Shown here: one piece after another, positions 1 through 10,661 of the stretch
How the letters are laid out: every line of letters starts with the position of its first letter
Numbering within the stretch: position 1 is the stretch's first letter
NCBI RefSeq assembly: GCF_036689815.1
Contig: NZ_JBAHUR010000006.1
Span: 62,001-126,000, forward strand
From: Magnetovibrio sp. PR-2
GTDB lineage: Bacteria; Pseudomonadota; Alphaproteobacteria; Rhodospirillales; Magnetovibrionaceae
Reading direction: 5' to 3'
Length of the DNA stretch: 64,000 bases
Notes under the pieces: generated by a model
Databases searched by the model: none
Told to the model about the DNA's origin: nothing
What the model saw: the letters and a program-made list of their open reading frames with translations, nothing else
Program-made: the position numbers and the translations under genes

Positions 1-1
1 G

Positions 2-592
2 CGCGGAAAGCCAATTTCCAGTGCCAAGGGAGCTGTCGAGCAATTTGCCCAAAAATATCCCAATATCAAGATCACCACATATGACGAGCTGTTGGAGAAG
101 TACGGCGACGATATCACGCCGGGGCTGCCGCAATACGTCCGCCGCGATACAATTCCGTTCACTCTCGAGCGGGCTATTCAAGAATACCAGCCGACGTTTA
201 AATCCATGGAATATATCCGTAATGAAACGTTGAAGCGCAATCAATCGTTTTATTTGGCGTCTTATCCCTATCCCAAAATGATTACGCCGTATGAAAACGT
301 TGAATACAACGTAGATACCAACAAGTCGGATACGGTTTTCGACTTTTCCACCAACAGGGTCCATCCCAGGCTCATGGATGCGTATGCTCAAAAGCTTGGC
401 ATATCACATATCGACACCTATCCCTTGTTTGAAGTGGATTCTCAAGACATGTGGGGGCACTATGATCCGCACTTAACGGCGAAGGGATATTCCCTCTTCG
501 CGCAAGGCGTATATGATGGTATTAAGTCGGACCTGATTAAACGCTTGAAAGAAGCCGAAGCGCGTCGTCCCGATCTCGATGTAAAACAGTAG
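2..592 (+). CDS. SGNH/GDSL-like hydrolase, 3' part only
   Basis: C-terminal ~196 residues of a gene that begins upstream of the window; the frame is open from base 2, so an internal TTG or ATG is not the real start. Near the end it shows YDPHLTAKGY, the Asp-x-x-His of SGNH-hydrolase block V followed by the usual G-Y. The N-terminal GDS block is outside the window. Such proteins add or remove O-acyl groups on glycans, often partnered with MBOAT acyltransferases. It lies 2 bases ahead of an SxtJ-type gene and in the same run as a carbamoyltransferase, an arrangement common in polysaccharide loci. Substrate unknown. Confidence 0.7.
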   Translation, partial: RGKPISSAKGAVEQFAQKYPNIKITTYDELLEKYGDDITPGLPQYVRRDTIPFTLERAIQEYQPTFKSMEYIRNETLKRNQSFYLASYPYPKMITPYENVEYNVDTNKSDTVFDFSTNRVHPRLMDAYAQKLGISHIDTYPLFEVDSQDMWGHYDPHLTAKGYSLFAQGVYDGIKSDLIKRLKEAEARRPDLDVKQ

Positions 593-594
593 AT

Positions 595-1014
595 ATGAAC
601 GATCTCACAGCACACGCTGAGCCGCCGAAGAAATCCAGTCCGCGGGCTTTTGGGATTGTGATGGCCGTTGCTTTTGCCGTGTTCGCGCTCATCACGTGGC
701 GTAGCAATCCGGAAAGCACTTTGGTGATTGTGTTGGGGGCGGTGGCGGCATCCTTTTTGGTCATCGCACTGGTGGTGCCTCAACTCTTGGCCGTCCTGAA
801 TGTGCTCTGGCTTAAGTTCGGCGAGCTCCTGCACAAAGTGATCAACCCGCTGATTATGGGGGCTATGCTGTATTGTCTGATCACCCCGATCGGGGTGCTG
901 TTGCGTTTGGCGAAGAAGGATGTTTTGGGGCTGAAAATGGATCCCGCAGCGACGAGCTATTGGATTGCGACGGATGAAGACGCGGAAGCGTCATCTATGA
1001 CCCACCAGTTTTGA
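595..1014 (+). CDS. SxtJ family membrane protein
   Basis: A 139-residue protein with a short charged N-terminus and hydrophobic segments at about residues 20-37, 42-65 and 84-102, ending in a polar tail. Size, membrane pattern and the run SxtJ-like / ~50-residue membrane peptide / carbamoyltransferase match the SxtJ family, named from the saxitoxin cluster but widespread in bacterial glycan loci. Its molecular function is not established; co-occurrence suggests it helps the neighbouring carbamoyltransferase at the membrane. It starts 2 bases after the SGNH gene. Confidence 0.7.
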   Translation: MNDLTAHAEPPKKSSPRAFGIVMAVAFAVFALITWRSNPESTLVIVLGAVAASFLVIALVVPQLLAVLNVLWLKFGELLHKVINPLIMGAMLYCLITPIGVLLRLAKKDVLGLKMDPAATSYWIATDEDAEASSMTHQF

Positions 1015-1023
1015 GTGACTTTG

Positions 1024-1173
1024 ATGGATATATTACGAGAACTTTTTTATTTTTTGCGCGTACGAAAAAAATACTGGCTGATGCCGATTGTGATCATCAT
1101 GGTCCTGTTTGGCGGTTTGGTCATTTTGACGCAGGGTTCCGCCGTTGCGCCTTTCGTTTACGCTGTATTCTAG
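1024..1173 (+). CDS. DUF5989-type small membrane protein (49 aa)
   Basis: A very short gene that ORF length cut-offs miss. It starts MDILRELFYFLRVRKKYW, a basic amphipathic N-terminus, followed by one transmembrane segment at about residues 18-37 and a short tail ending in VYAVF. This is the DUF5989 pattern, which typically sits between an SxtJ-type gene and a NodU/CmcH-type carbamoyltransferase, exactly as here. It starts 9 bases after SxtJ and ends 12 bases before the carbamoyltransferase ATG. Function unknown; a membrane tether or partner of the carbamoyltransferase is an inference from context. Confidence 0.7.
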   Translation: MDILRELFYFLRVRKKYWLMPIVIIMVLFGGLVILTQGSAVAPFVYAVF

Positions 1174-1185
1174 GCTGTGGCTTCT

Positions 1186-3018
1186 ATGCGTATTCTTGGC
1201 ATCTCCGCTTATTATCATGACAGCGCGGCGGCCCTGATTCGTCGAGGCGAGGTGATTGCCGCAGCCCAGGAAGAACGCTTTTCGCGGATCAAACACGACA
1301 GCAACTTCCCGCGCAAAGCCATCGAATACTGTCTTGAAGAAGCGGGCTGCACGCTCACCGATGTCGACTATGTGGTTTTCTACGACAAACCCTTTTTGAA
1401 GTTTGAACGACTTTTGGAAACATATCTGGCGTTCGCACCGCGCGGTTTTAAGTCGTTCGCCAAGGCGATGCCGATTTGGCTGCGAGAAAAATTGTTTCAA
1501 AAGAACATGTTGCGCGACGAGTTGCGTCGCTATGACCCGGGTTTTGATCCGCAAGAACGATTGTTGTTTTCGAAACACCATCTGAGCCACGCCGCATCCG
1601 CTTTTTTCTGTTCGCCGTTTGAAAAAGCAGTGGTTCTGACCATGGACGGGGTCGGAGAATGGGCCACCTCGTCGGTTGCGATCGGCGATGGAAACGCGCT
1701 GACAACGGTCAAAGAACTTCATTTCCCGCATTCCCTAGGCCTCTTATATTCTGCCGTCACGTACTATCTTGGATTTAAAGTGAATTCGGGTGAGTACAAA
1801 GTAATGGGGCTCGCCCCCTACGGTGAACCGAAGTATGCCAAGCTGATGAAGGAGCACCTGATTAACATCAAACCGGATGGCTCTTTCCGGTTGGATATGC
1901 GGTATTTCAATTATTGCGTCGGCTTGACGATGACCAATGCCAAGTTTTCGGCTTTGTTCGGCGAGCCCGTGCGTACCCCGGAACACCAGCTCACGAAATT
2001 TCATATGGATGTGGCCGCATCCGTCCAAGCGGTGACGGAAGAAATCGTCCTGAAAATGGCCGACGCCCTGGCCCAGGAAACCGGAATAGACAACCTGTGC
2101 CTGGCCGGTGGAGTTGCATTGAACTGCGTTGCAAATGGTAAAATTCTTAAAGATCAGTCGTTTAAGAACATTTGGGTGCAGCCAGCGGCGGGGGATTCCG
2201 GGGGGGCGCTCGGCGCAGCCCTCGCGGCATATCACATTCACTTCAACGAGCCACGGACCCCTGGGGACGAGGACAACATGAAGGGCAGCTATCTGGGGCC
2301 TTCTTTTGTGCAAAACGACATCGAACAGCGCTTTGATGCGCTCGGTGCCGTGTACAGCGTGTTGGAAGAAAGTGATTTGATTTCAAAGTGTTCGACTGCC
2401 TTGAAAGATCAAAAAGTGGTGGGCTGGTTCCAAGGACGCATGGAGTTTGGGCCGCGTTCGCTAGGCGCCCGTTCGATTTTGGGTGACCCGCGTGCACCGT
2501 CGATGCAAAAAACGGTGAACCTCAAGGTGAAATACCGTGAATCCTTCCGCCCCTTTGCTCCGGCCGTGCTGCGTGAAGATGTCTCGGATTGGTTTGATCT
2601 GGAGGCAGACAGCCCGTATATGCTGATTGTGGCCGACGTGAAAAAGTCGCGCCAACGCGCCACGACCACTGAAGAACAAGACTTATTTGGGATCGAAAAG
2701 CTCTATATTCCAAGATCGGAGATCCCTGCCGTCACCCACGTCGATTATTCCGCACGGATTCAGACGGTCCACAGCGACACCAATCCGATGTTCCATGAAT
2801 TGCTGAGCCACTTTAAGGCCGATACGGGGTGCCCGGTCTTGTTGAACACCAGCTTCAACGTGCGTGGCGAGCCTATCGTTTGCACGCCGGAAGACGCATA
2901 TCGGTGCTTCATGGGGACCGATATTGACGTTTTGGTCGTGGGAAATTGCATCTTGCACAAGGCCGATCAACCGGCTCATGCACGCCTGGATTACAAAGAC
3001 AATTTCGAGCTGGACTAA
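1186..3018 (+). CDS. carbamoyltransferase (NodU/CmcH/TobZ family)
   Basis: A 610-residue O-carbamoyltransferase that uses carbamoyl phosphate and ATP to carbamoylate a sugar hydroxyl. The N-terminal Kae1-like part starts MRILGISAYYHDSAAAL and has the metal-site histidines in HHLSHAASAF; a LAGGVALN block follows. The C-terminal YrdC-like part shows EFGPRSLGARSILGDPR and LNTSFNVRGEPI. The frame is open from a GTG 9 bases upstream, but the ATG gives the family's usual N-terminus. It ends the first operon, just before a probable terminator. The acceptor sugar cannot be read from sequence. Confidence 0.9.
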   Translation: MRILGISAYYHDSAAALIRRGEVIAAAQEERFSRIKHDSNFPRKAIEYCLEEAGCTLTDVDYVVFYDKPFLKFERLLETYLAFAPRGFKSFAKAMPIWLREKLFQKNMLRDELRRYDPGFDPQERLLFSKHHLSHAASAFFCSPFEKAVVLTMDGVGEWATSSVAIGDGNALTTVKELHFPHSLGLLYSAVTYYLGFKVNSGEYKVMGLAPYGEPKYAKLMKEHLINIKPDGSFRLDMRYFNYCVGLTMTNAKFSALFGEPVRTPEHQLTKFHMDVAASVQAVTEEIVLKMADALAQETGIDNLCLAGGVALNCVANGKILKDQSFKNIWVQPAAGDSGGALGAALAAYHIHFNEPRTPGDEDNMKGSYLGPSFVQNDIEQRFDALGAVYSVLEESDLISKCSTALKDQKVVGWFQGRMEFGPRSLGARSILGDPRAPSMQKTVNLKVKYRESFRPFAPAVLREDVSDWFDLEADSPYMLIVADVKKSRQRATTTEEQDLFGIEKLYIPRSEIPAVTHVDYSARIQTVHSDTNPMFHELLSHFKADTGCPVLLNTSFNVRGEPIVCTPEDAYRCFMGTDIDVLVVGNCILHKADQPAHARLDYKDNFELD

Positions 3019-3075
3019 GCCCCAACCCAAATCCCCCCAAATTGGCGGAAAACTGAGGAATTTAGCCCTAAACGG

Positions 3076-3110
3076 CGCCCGTGAAGTGTGGTTTGTGGGC
3101 GTTTTGTTTT
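3076..3110 (+). terminator. probable rho-independent terminator after the carbamoyltransferase
   Basis: A CGCCC/GGGCG stem, extendable by two G-U pairs, encloses a 16-base loop and is followed directly by TTTTGTTTT. It lies about 58 bases past the carbamoyltransferase stop. The stem is short, so the call is moderate. Confidence 0.45.
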
Positions 3111-3127
3111 CGTGCATTAGAATGCCC

Positions 3128-3156
3128 TTGACATGGGTGTTCGTAACGTGAACATT
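3128..3156 (+). promoter_or_regulatory. candidate sigma70-type promoter for the nonulosonate cassette
   Basis: A perfect TTGACA (3128-3133) is followed 17 bases later by AACATT, a weak 3-of-6 match to the -10 box. It lies downstream of the putative terminator and about 190 bases upstream of the pseB-like gene in the only gap longer than 300 bases. The -35 match and spacing are good, the -10 is poor. Confidence 0.3.
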
Positions 3157-3226
3157 AGTGCCAAAGCTAGGGGAAATCACGATTTGTTTTCACCTGGCCT
3201 GCGGTAGCATGACCGGATTTCATTGA

Positions 3227-5206
<1,980 letters not shown>

Positions 5207-5224
5207 GACCTATTGGAATGATTG

Positions 5225-6406
5225 ATGCGCAGTTGTAGCAAATGTGTAATGCCAGAAACCGCTGAAACGCTGGCGTTTGATGAGAATGGCGAATGCTCGG
5301 TTTGTCAGCAGATCAATTTCAAAAACACCGAGATTGATTGGGATGCCAAAGGCGCCGAACTGGACGAGATCATCGAATCCGTACGCGGCAAATACAATTA
5401 CGATTGCATTGTCCCGTTCTCGGGCGGTAAGGATTCCACCTACCAGCTCTGGTATCTGGTGAAGGTGAAAAAGTTGAAGCCTCTGGTGGTTCGGTTCGAC
5501 CACGGGTTTATGCGCCAGACCCTGGTTGAAAACAACCTGCGCACGCTCCGCACGTTGGGTGTGGATTCCATCACCTTTACGCCGAACTGGCAAATTGTGC
5601 GCAAGCTGATGTTTGAATCCCTCAAACGTCGCGGCGATTTTTGCTGGCACTGCCACACGGGCATCTTTGCATACCCGATGTGGATCGCCGTATGGCATAA
5701 CATCCCCCTGGTGATTTGGGGTGAGCCGTCTGCTGAATACACTTCGTTTTATGAATACGGCGAAGAGGAAGAAGTTGACGAGCGCCGCTTTAACACTCTG
5801 GTTAACTTGGGCATCAACGCCGAAGACATGCTGGGCATGTTGGATGATAAGATTTCCGATTTCCCGGTGACGGAACGTGACCTTCGTCCTTACACCTTCC
5901 CGCCCGCCCGTGAAATTCGCTCGAAGAACATTCGTTCGATCTGCTTAGGCTCCTACATTCCCTGGGATGTCAAAAAACAGGTCAAGATCATCGAAGATGA
6001 GCTGGGCTGGAAGGGCGATGAAGTGGAAGGTGTTCCGCCCGGCTACGAATACGAAAAAATTGAATGCTACATGCAGGGCTTGCGCGATTATACCAAGCAC
6101 CTCAAGCGCGGTTTTGGCCGTTCTGCGCACCTGACGTCGATTGACATTCGCAATGACCGCATGACCCGTGAGGAAGCTGCGCGTCTGACCGAGCAGTACG
6201 ACGGCAAACGCCCGTTTGCTTTGGACTTATTCCTGCACTACCTGGGCATCACGGAGGACGAATACTACGAACTGGTCAAGCCGCACCTCGTCCCGCCGCA
6301 TGAGTTTCCCAGCAAAGAAGACCGTGAAAACAATCATGCAAAAAAAGCTCCCTGGGATTTTGACCAGTGGGTCCGCATCGTTGGTGACCGTAAAGTAGAT
6401 AAATGA
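5225..6406 (+). CDS. N-acetyl sugar amidotransferase 1 (PseA/WbpG type)
   Basis: A 393-residue ATP-pyrophosphatase-fold amidotransferase. It has paired cysteines (C4, C7, C24, C27) for a probable zinc site and an intact PP-loop SGGKDS at residues 66-71. Relatives (WbpG, PseA, LegA) use ammonia from HisH/HisF-like partners to turn an acetamido group into an acetamidino group. HisH- and HisF-like genes follow with overlaps, forming the complete trio. The ATG lies 3 bases inside an alternative TTG start. The likely substrate is the pseudaminic-type sugar of this cassette, inferred from context. Confidence 0.85.
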   Translation: MRSCSKCVMPETAETLAFDENGECSVCQQINFKNTEIDWDAKGAELDEIIESVRGKYNYDCIVPFSGGKDSTYQLWYLVKVKKLKPLVVRFDHGFMRQTLVENNLRTLRTLGVDSITFTPNWQIVRKLMFESLKRRGDFCWHCHTGIFAYPMWIAVWHNIPLVIWGEPSAEYTSFYEYGEEEEVDERRFNTLVNLGINAEDMLGMLDDKISDFPVTERDLRPYTFPPAREIRSKNIRSICLGSYIPWDVKKQVKIIEDELGWKGDEVEGVPPGYEYEKIECYMQGLRDYTKHLKRGFGRSAHLTSIDIRNDRMTREEAARLTEQYDGKRPFALDLFLHYLGITEDEYYELVKPHLVPPHEFPSKEDRENNHAKKAPWDFDQWVRIVGDRKVDK

Positions 6407-7029
6407 ACGTCGCTGTCGTCGATTACGGCGCAGGCAATATTGCCTCGATCGTAAACGCCCTCTACATGGCGGGCGCGGATGCCGTCAAGGTGTCCACGCC
6501 GGAAGATGTGCTGGCTGCCGAACGCCTCGTTCTGCCAGGTGTCGGTGCAGCCGGTCTGGCTATGGCAAACCTCACCAAAAATGGCCTGGATGAAGCCTTG
6601 CGTGAGGTCGTGCGCACCAAAGGCCGCCCGATGTTGGGCATCTGCCTGGGCATGCAGTTGATTGCGTCGGCGCTGCATGAGTTTTGCGAACGACCGGGTT
6701 TGGCGTGGGTTGACGCTGATGTCACAGACCTTCATGACGTTGAGGGTGTACTCCGACGTATTCCGCACACGGGCTGGAATAGCGTCGAGGCAAGGGCGGT
6801 GGCTCAAGAGCTGTTCAAAGGTATCAAGGACGGTGCGGATTTTTACTTCAACCATTCGTTCACGTTGCGTCCGACCGACGATAGTATCGTCGCAGCTACG
6901 TGTAACTACGGAACCCCTCTCGTCGCGGCCTTGCAAATGGATACGGTTTTTGCAACACAGTTCCATCCGGAAAAAAGCCAATTGAACGGCGATAAGTTGA
7001 TTTCAAACTTTATGAGGTGGAACCCGTGA
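6403..7029 (+). CDS. hisH: HisH-like glutamine amidotransferase 1
   Basis: A 208-residue class I glutaminase. The nucleophile is Cys81 in GICLGMQ, and His188 and Glu190 in FHPEK complete the triad. It releases ammonia from glutamine and passes it to the HisF-like partner and the sugar amidotransferase. It overlaps both neighbours (ATGA at its start, GTGA at its end). It is a glycan-locus paralogue rather than the histidine-pathway enzyme, because no other his gene is nearby. Confidence 0.85.
   Translation: MNVAVVDYGAGNIASIVNALYMAGADAVKVSTPEDVLAAERLVLPGVGAAGLAMANLTKNGLDEALREVVRTKGRPMLGICLGMQLIASALHEFCERPGLAWVDADVTDLHDVEGVLRRIPHTGWNSVEARAVAQELFKGIKDGADFYFNHSFTLRPTDDSIVAATCNYGTPLVAALQMDTVFATQFHPEKSQLNGDKLISNFMRWNP
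7015..7020 (+). promoter_or_regulatory. ribosome binding site that sets a GTG start
   Basis: GGTGG-type Shine-Dalgarno sequence (AGGTGG) lies inside the end of hisH, 5 bases before the GTG at 7026. It favours that GTG over the GTG at 7017, which overlaps the site itself. Confidence 0.5.
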
Positions 7030-7811
7030 GCAGGGATCGCTCTATAGTGCAAAACGGGCTGAAAAAGCGCTTGATCCCGAGCCTTTTATTGAAGGGGCAT
7101 CGGTTGGTCAAAGGCAAGCAGTTTGCCGACTGGGAAGATTCCGGTCGTGCGGATACGACGGCGAAGGCTCATAACGCCCAAGGCGCGGATGAGTTGGTGT
7201 TGCTTGATATCGAAGCTTCGCGAGAACAACGTGCGCCGGATTTGGAGATGATCTCGAAGGTCGCAATGGAATGCTTCATGCCCTTGACCGTCGGCGGCGG
7301 GGTTGATTCGTTGGGTGTTGCCCACCAGTGCTTCGAAGCTGGTGCAGACAAGGTTTGCATCACCACGACGGCGCTGGACAACCCCGATCTGATCTCGGAA
7401 TTGGCCAATACATATGGTCGTCAAGCCATCTTGCTTGGTGTTGATGTCAAACGTGTTGACGATCGGTGGGAACTTTATGATTTCCGCACACAGAAAACCG
7501 AGCCTGAAAAGACTTGGGAAGACTGGCTCACAGAAGGGGTCGCGCGCGGTGCTGGTGAAGTGCGGCTGATGTCCGTCGACCGGGAAGGCGAACGCATTGG
7601 TATGGACTTAGACCTTTTGCAACGCGCACGTGCCATGGTTGATGTGCCGGTGATTTTGGAAGGTGGCGCGGGTACACTGGATCACTTGGCCGAAGCTTTT
7701 CAAGCCGGTGCAGATGCCGTGTGTGCAGGAACCATGCTGATTTTTTCCGACAACAACCTCGTCAAAGTGAAGCGATACCTGGCCTCCCAGGGTATCGATA
7801 TGCGGCTGTAA
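7026..7811 (+). CDS. hisF: HisF-like synthase subunit 1
   Basis: A 261-residue (beta/alpha)8 barrel of the HisA/HisF family: LIPSLLLKGHRLVKG at the N-terminus, LTVGGGVDS mid-protein and ILEGGAGTLDH near the end. In the histidine pathway HisF takes ammonia from HisH through its barrel. In WbpG/PseA-type systems the pair supplies ammonia to the sugar amidotransferase. The GTG start overlaps the hisH stop and has a good Shine-Dalgarno. The context with amidotransferase 1 and HisH points to acetamidino sugar formation. Confidence 0.85.
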   Translation: MSRDRSIVQNGLKKRLIPSLLLKGHRLVKGKQFADWEDSGRADTTAKAHNAQGADELVLLDIEASREQRAPDLEMISKVAMECFMPLTVGGGVDSLGVAHQCFEAGADKVCITTTALDNPDLISELANTYGRQAILLGVDVKRVDDRWELYDFRTQKTEPEKTWEDWLTEGVARGAGEVRLMSVDREGERIGMDLDLLQRARAMVDVPVILEGGAGTLDHLAEAFQAGADAVCAGTMLIFSDNNLVKVKRYLASQGIDMRL

Positions 7812-7826
7812 AGGTTTAGGGGAAAA

Positions 7827-8876
7827 GTGAGTACCGCACCTCAAAATCAATATGATGCTGTTATTCGATGCGATGCATCCTCGACCATAGGGGGCGGGCA
7901 TGTGATCCGCTGTTTGACGTTGGCTGCGGAACTGAAACGCTCAGGTCGGCGGGTGTTGTTTGCGGTCTCACCGGATACCTTGGACATTTTGCCGACGCTC
8001 AGCACCAGTGGCTTTGATGTTGTAGACGTGGACAACACGCCTCAAGCGTTAATCGATGCTGCAAATCAGGGCTGTCAACTTCTTGTCGTGGACCACTATG
8101 TTTGGGATGAAACGTATCACCGCCAGTGCCGCCCCTGGGCCGAGACCATCTTGGTGATCGATGATATGGCCAATCGCCAGCTTGATGCGGATGTGGTGTT
8201 GGATCAAACATTCGGTCGCGAGGTCGGTGAATATAACGACTTGGTTCCGCCGCATTGCCGCGTACTCACGGGTGCAGGTTATGCGCTGTTGCGCCCGGAA
8301 TTCGCAGAACTTAAAAACCAGGCCTACCAGCACCACAAGACTTGCCAGGCACCGCGGCGTATCGTGGTCAGTATGGGCATGACGGATTCACACAATTTCA
8401 CCAAACAGGTCTTGCAAGCGTTATCTTCCGTCGATGAAAAGCTGCAGCTTGATGTGGTCTTGTTGCGCCAAGCCCCCCACTTTGAAGACGTTTTGTGCGT
8501 GACTAAGACCCTGGATCATAACGTAACGCTTCATGCTGACGGCGTGAATATGGCCCAATTACTGGCAGATTGTGATTTAAGTATCGGCGCGTCCGGCGTA
8601 ACGGCGTTGGAACGCTGTTGTCTGAGCTTGCCGTCCATCACCATTGTGATGGCCGACAATCAGGAGCGCATTGCTGAGGCGATGCAATGCGCAGGCGCGA
8701 CCATAAACCTGGGGTGGTATTCTAAGGTTATGGAACACGATATCGTTCAGGCGTTTCGCGATATCGCTTTGAATACTGCCCAATATGCACAAATGGTAGA
8801 CAAAGCCGTAGCCGTGTGCGATGGAACCGGAACGAAACGGGTGGTCTCCGTCATTGACGAGGTCATAGCCGCCTAA
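7827..8876 (+). CDS. pseG: UDP-2,4-diacetamido-2,4,6-trideoxy-beta-L-altropyranose hydrolase (PseG-like)
   Basis: A 349-residue GT-B-fold nucleotide-sugar hydrolase that releases the free trideoxy sugar for condensation with PEP. The diagnostic N-terminal block reads RCDASSTIGGGHVIRC with the catalytic His25. DHYVWDETYH and the later SIGASGVTALERC block match PseG. The start is GTG after a GGGGAA tract. It sits 15 bases after hisF, and with PseB and PseI it marks a pseudaminic-type pathway. Confidence 0.85.
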   Translation: MSTAPQNQYDAVIRCDASSTIGGGHVIRCLTLAAELKRSGRRVLFAVSPDTLDILPTLSTSGFDVVDVDNTPQALIDAANQGCQLLVVDHYVWDETYHRQCRPWAETILVIDDMANRQLDADVVLDQTFGREVGEYNDLVPPHCRVLTGAGYALLRPEFAELKNQAYQHHKTCQAPRRIVVSMGMTDSHNFTKQVLQALSSVDEKLQLDVVLLRQAPHFEDVLCVTKTLDHNVTLHADGVNMAQLLADCDLSIGASGVTALERCCLSLPSITIVMADNQERIAEAMQCAGATINLGWYSKVMEHDIVQAFRDIALNTAQYAQMVDKAVAVCDGTGTKRVVSVIDEVIAA

Positions 8877-8921
8877 GTGCGTTAAAGAACTCATTCTCCA
8901 AGCCGACGAGAACCAGAACTT

Positions 8922-10616
8922 ATGTCTTTAAATATCATTGGAATAGCTTTTACCGCAGATGCCACCGCCGCTTTGGTATCTGACGGTGTGTTGGTTGCCG
9001 CAATCGGTGAAGAACGTCTCAACCGTGAAAAATTGTGGAAAGGCGTCCCGCGAAAAGCCATCGACAAGGTCTTGGAAATCGGCGGATTAAAGCTTAGTGA
9101 GATCGATTTCTTCGCAGTTCACGGTGCGCCGACGTCTCCGGACAAGACTGCTTTTGAAGCCGCTTTCCAACGCATTCGCGAGGCGGATATCTCCGAAGCA
9201 TTGCGTGAGCACCAGTTGCAACAAATCCAGCAACGCCTCGATCATGAAACGTTCGTGTGTGAAGAACGTACGCCCGCGATTATCCGCGAGCTTGAATCTC
9301 TCGGTCGCCCCGTCATCACCTTCCCCCACCACGAAGCTCACGCGGCCAGCGCGTACTATGCATCCGGTTGGGACGATTGCATCACAGTGACGGCAGATGG
9401 TTGGGGCGAAGATGCTTCTGGGACCATCTGGTCGTGTTCGAACGGCAAGATGGAACACATCAGCACTACCCCGACGATAGATTCTCTGGGCTACTTCTAC
9501 GGTGCCATTACGAAGTCCCTGGGCTTCATTCCCCACCGCCACGAAGGCAAGGTTCTGGGGCTTGCTGCGTATTGTTCAGATCCGAAATCGTATGGTGAGA
9601 TCGGTAATATGGTCAGCGCCGACGTTGAGGGCGCGAAGTTTGTCGGCCACGCCGAAAACGGATTGTTTGCACCGACCTATGATTCTCCGCCGCTGGTTGA
9701 CTTTATCCAAAACTACAGCCGTGAAGATGTTTCTGCAGCGGCGCAAAAACGTCTCGAAGAGGTCGTGTGCGAACTGATTTCCAGTTTGAGCAACACGCCT
9801 AAGCGCTTTGCTTTGGCCGGTGGCATTTTTGCCAACGTGAAGCTTAACCAAAGGATCACGGAACTGGACAATGTTTCGGACGTGTACGTTTTCCCGTGTA
9901 TGGGCGATGGTGGCTTGGCTGTCGGTACGGCATGGTTGGCGTATGTCGAAAAAACAGGTAAGAACCCAGTGCCGCCCAAGTCGATGCTGTTGGGCATGAC
10001 GATTGAAGATGACGAGGTGGTAGCCGCCCTGGAAAAAAGCGGCCTGCCGTATGAGCGCCCCGAGAACCTCGCTCACAGCGTTGCCGATTTGTTGGCAGAC
10101 GGGAGCGTTGTCGTTCGGTGTAACGGCGCCATGGAATACGGGCCACGTTCACTGGGTAATCGCAGCATTCTGTACAAAGCCAATGACCCATCGGCGAACG
10201 AGTGGCTGAATGATCGCTTGAAGCGCTCGGAGTTCATGCCTTTTGCACCGGCCACACTTATCGAAGACGCGCCTGAGCTTTATCACAATCTGGACAAAGC
10301 ACGGGTGCCTGCCAATTACATGACTATGACCTTCGATTGTACCGAAAAAATGTGCCAAGACGCTCCGGCAGCCGTTCACATCGACAAAACGGCGCGTCCG
10401 CAATTGGTTAGCAAAGAACTGTATCCGGAATTTCATGAAATTTTGGAACACTACAAATCCCTGACAGGCTTTTCCAGTGTTGTGAACACCAGTTTCAACA
10501 TGCATGAAGAACCGATCGTTGGGGATGCAAGCGATGCCATTCGAGCCTTTGTCGCCAGCGGGCTGCCTTACATGGCCTTAGGCGATTACCTTGTTCGTCA
10601 GCCTGACGGTGTGTAA
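8922..10616 (+). CDS. carbamoyltransferase 2 (NodU/CmcH/TobZ family)
   Basis: A 564-residue O-carbamoyltransferase with both family domains. The Kae1-like part has NIIGIAFTADATAAL and the metal-site HHEAHAASAYY. The YrdC-like part has AMEYGPRSLGNRSIL and NTSFNMHEEPI. It is clearly diverged from the copy at the left end, so the two probably act on different acceptors. It lies inside the pseudaminic-type cassette between PseG and a methyltransferase, which suggests a carbamoylated nonulosonate or neighbouring sugar. Acceptor and position are unknown. Confidence 0.88.
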   Translation: MSLNIIGIAFTADATAALVSDGVLVAAIGEERLNREKLWKGVPRKAIDKVLEIGGLKLSEIDFFAVHGAPTSPDKTAFEAAFQRIREADISEALREHQLQQIQQRLDHETFVCEERTPAIIRELESLGRPVITFPHHEAHAASAYYASGWDDCITVTADGWGEDASGTIWSCSNGKMEHISTTPTIDSLGYFYGAITKSLGFIPHRHEGKVLGLAAYCSDPKSYGEIGNMVSADVEGAKFVGHAENGLFAPTYDSPPLVDFIQNYSREDVSAAAQKRLEEVVCELISSLSNTPKRFALAGGIFANVKLNQRITELDNVSDVYVFPCMGDGGLAVGTAWLAYVEKTGKNPVPPKSMLLGMTIEDDEVVAALEKSGLPYERPENLAHSVADLLADGSVVVRCNGAMEYGPRSLGNRSILYKANDPSANEWLNDRLKRSEFMPFAPATLIEDAPELYHNLDKARVPANYMTMTFDCTEKMCQDAPAAVHIDKTARPQLVSKELYPEFHEILEHYKSLTGFSSVVNTSFNMHEEPIVGDASDAIRAFVASGLPYMALGDYLVRQPDGV

Positions 10617-10661
10617 ACGCCTGGGCAGGACACCATCTTCTTTATTATCGGTGAAACACAC

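Noticed and set aside
6403-7811. Histidine biosynthesis genes
   Set aside because: The HisH and HisF pairs (also at 23.5-25.0 kb) are each tied to a sugar amidotransferase and no other his gene is present.
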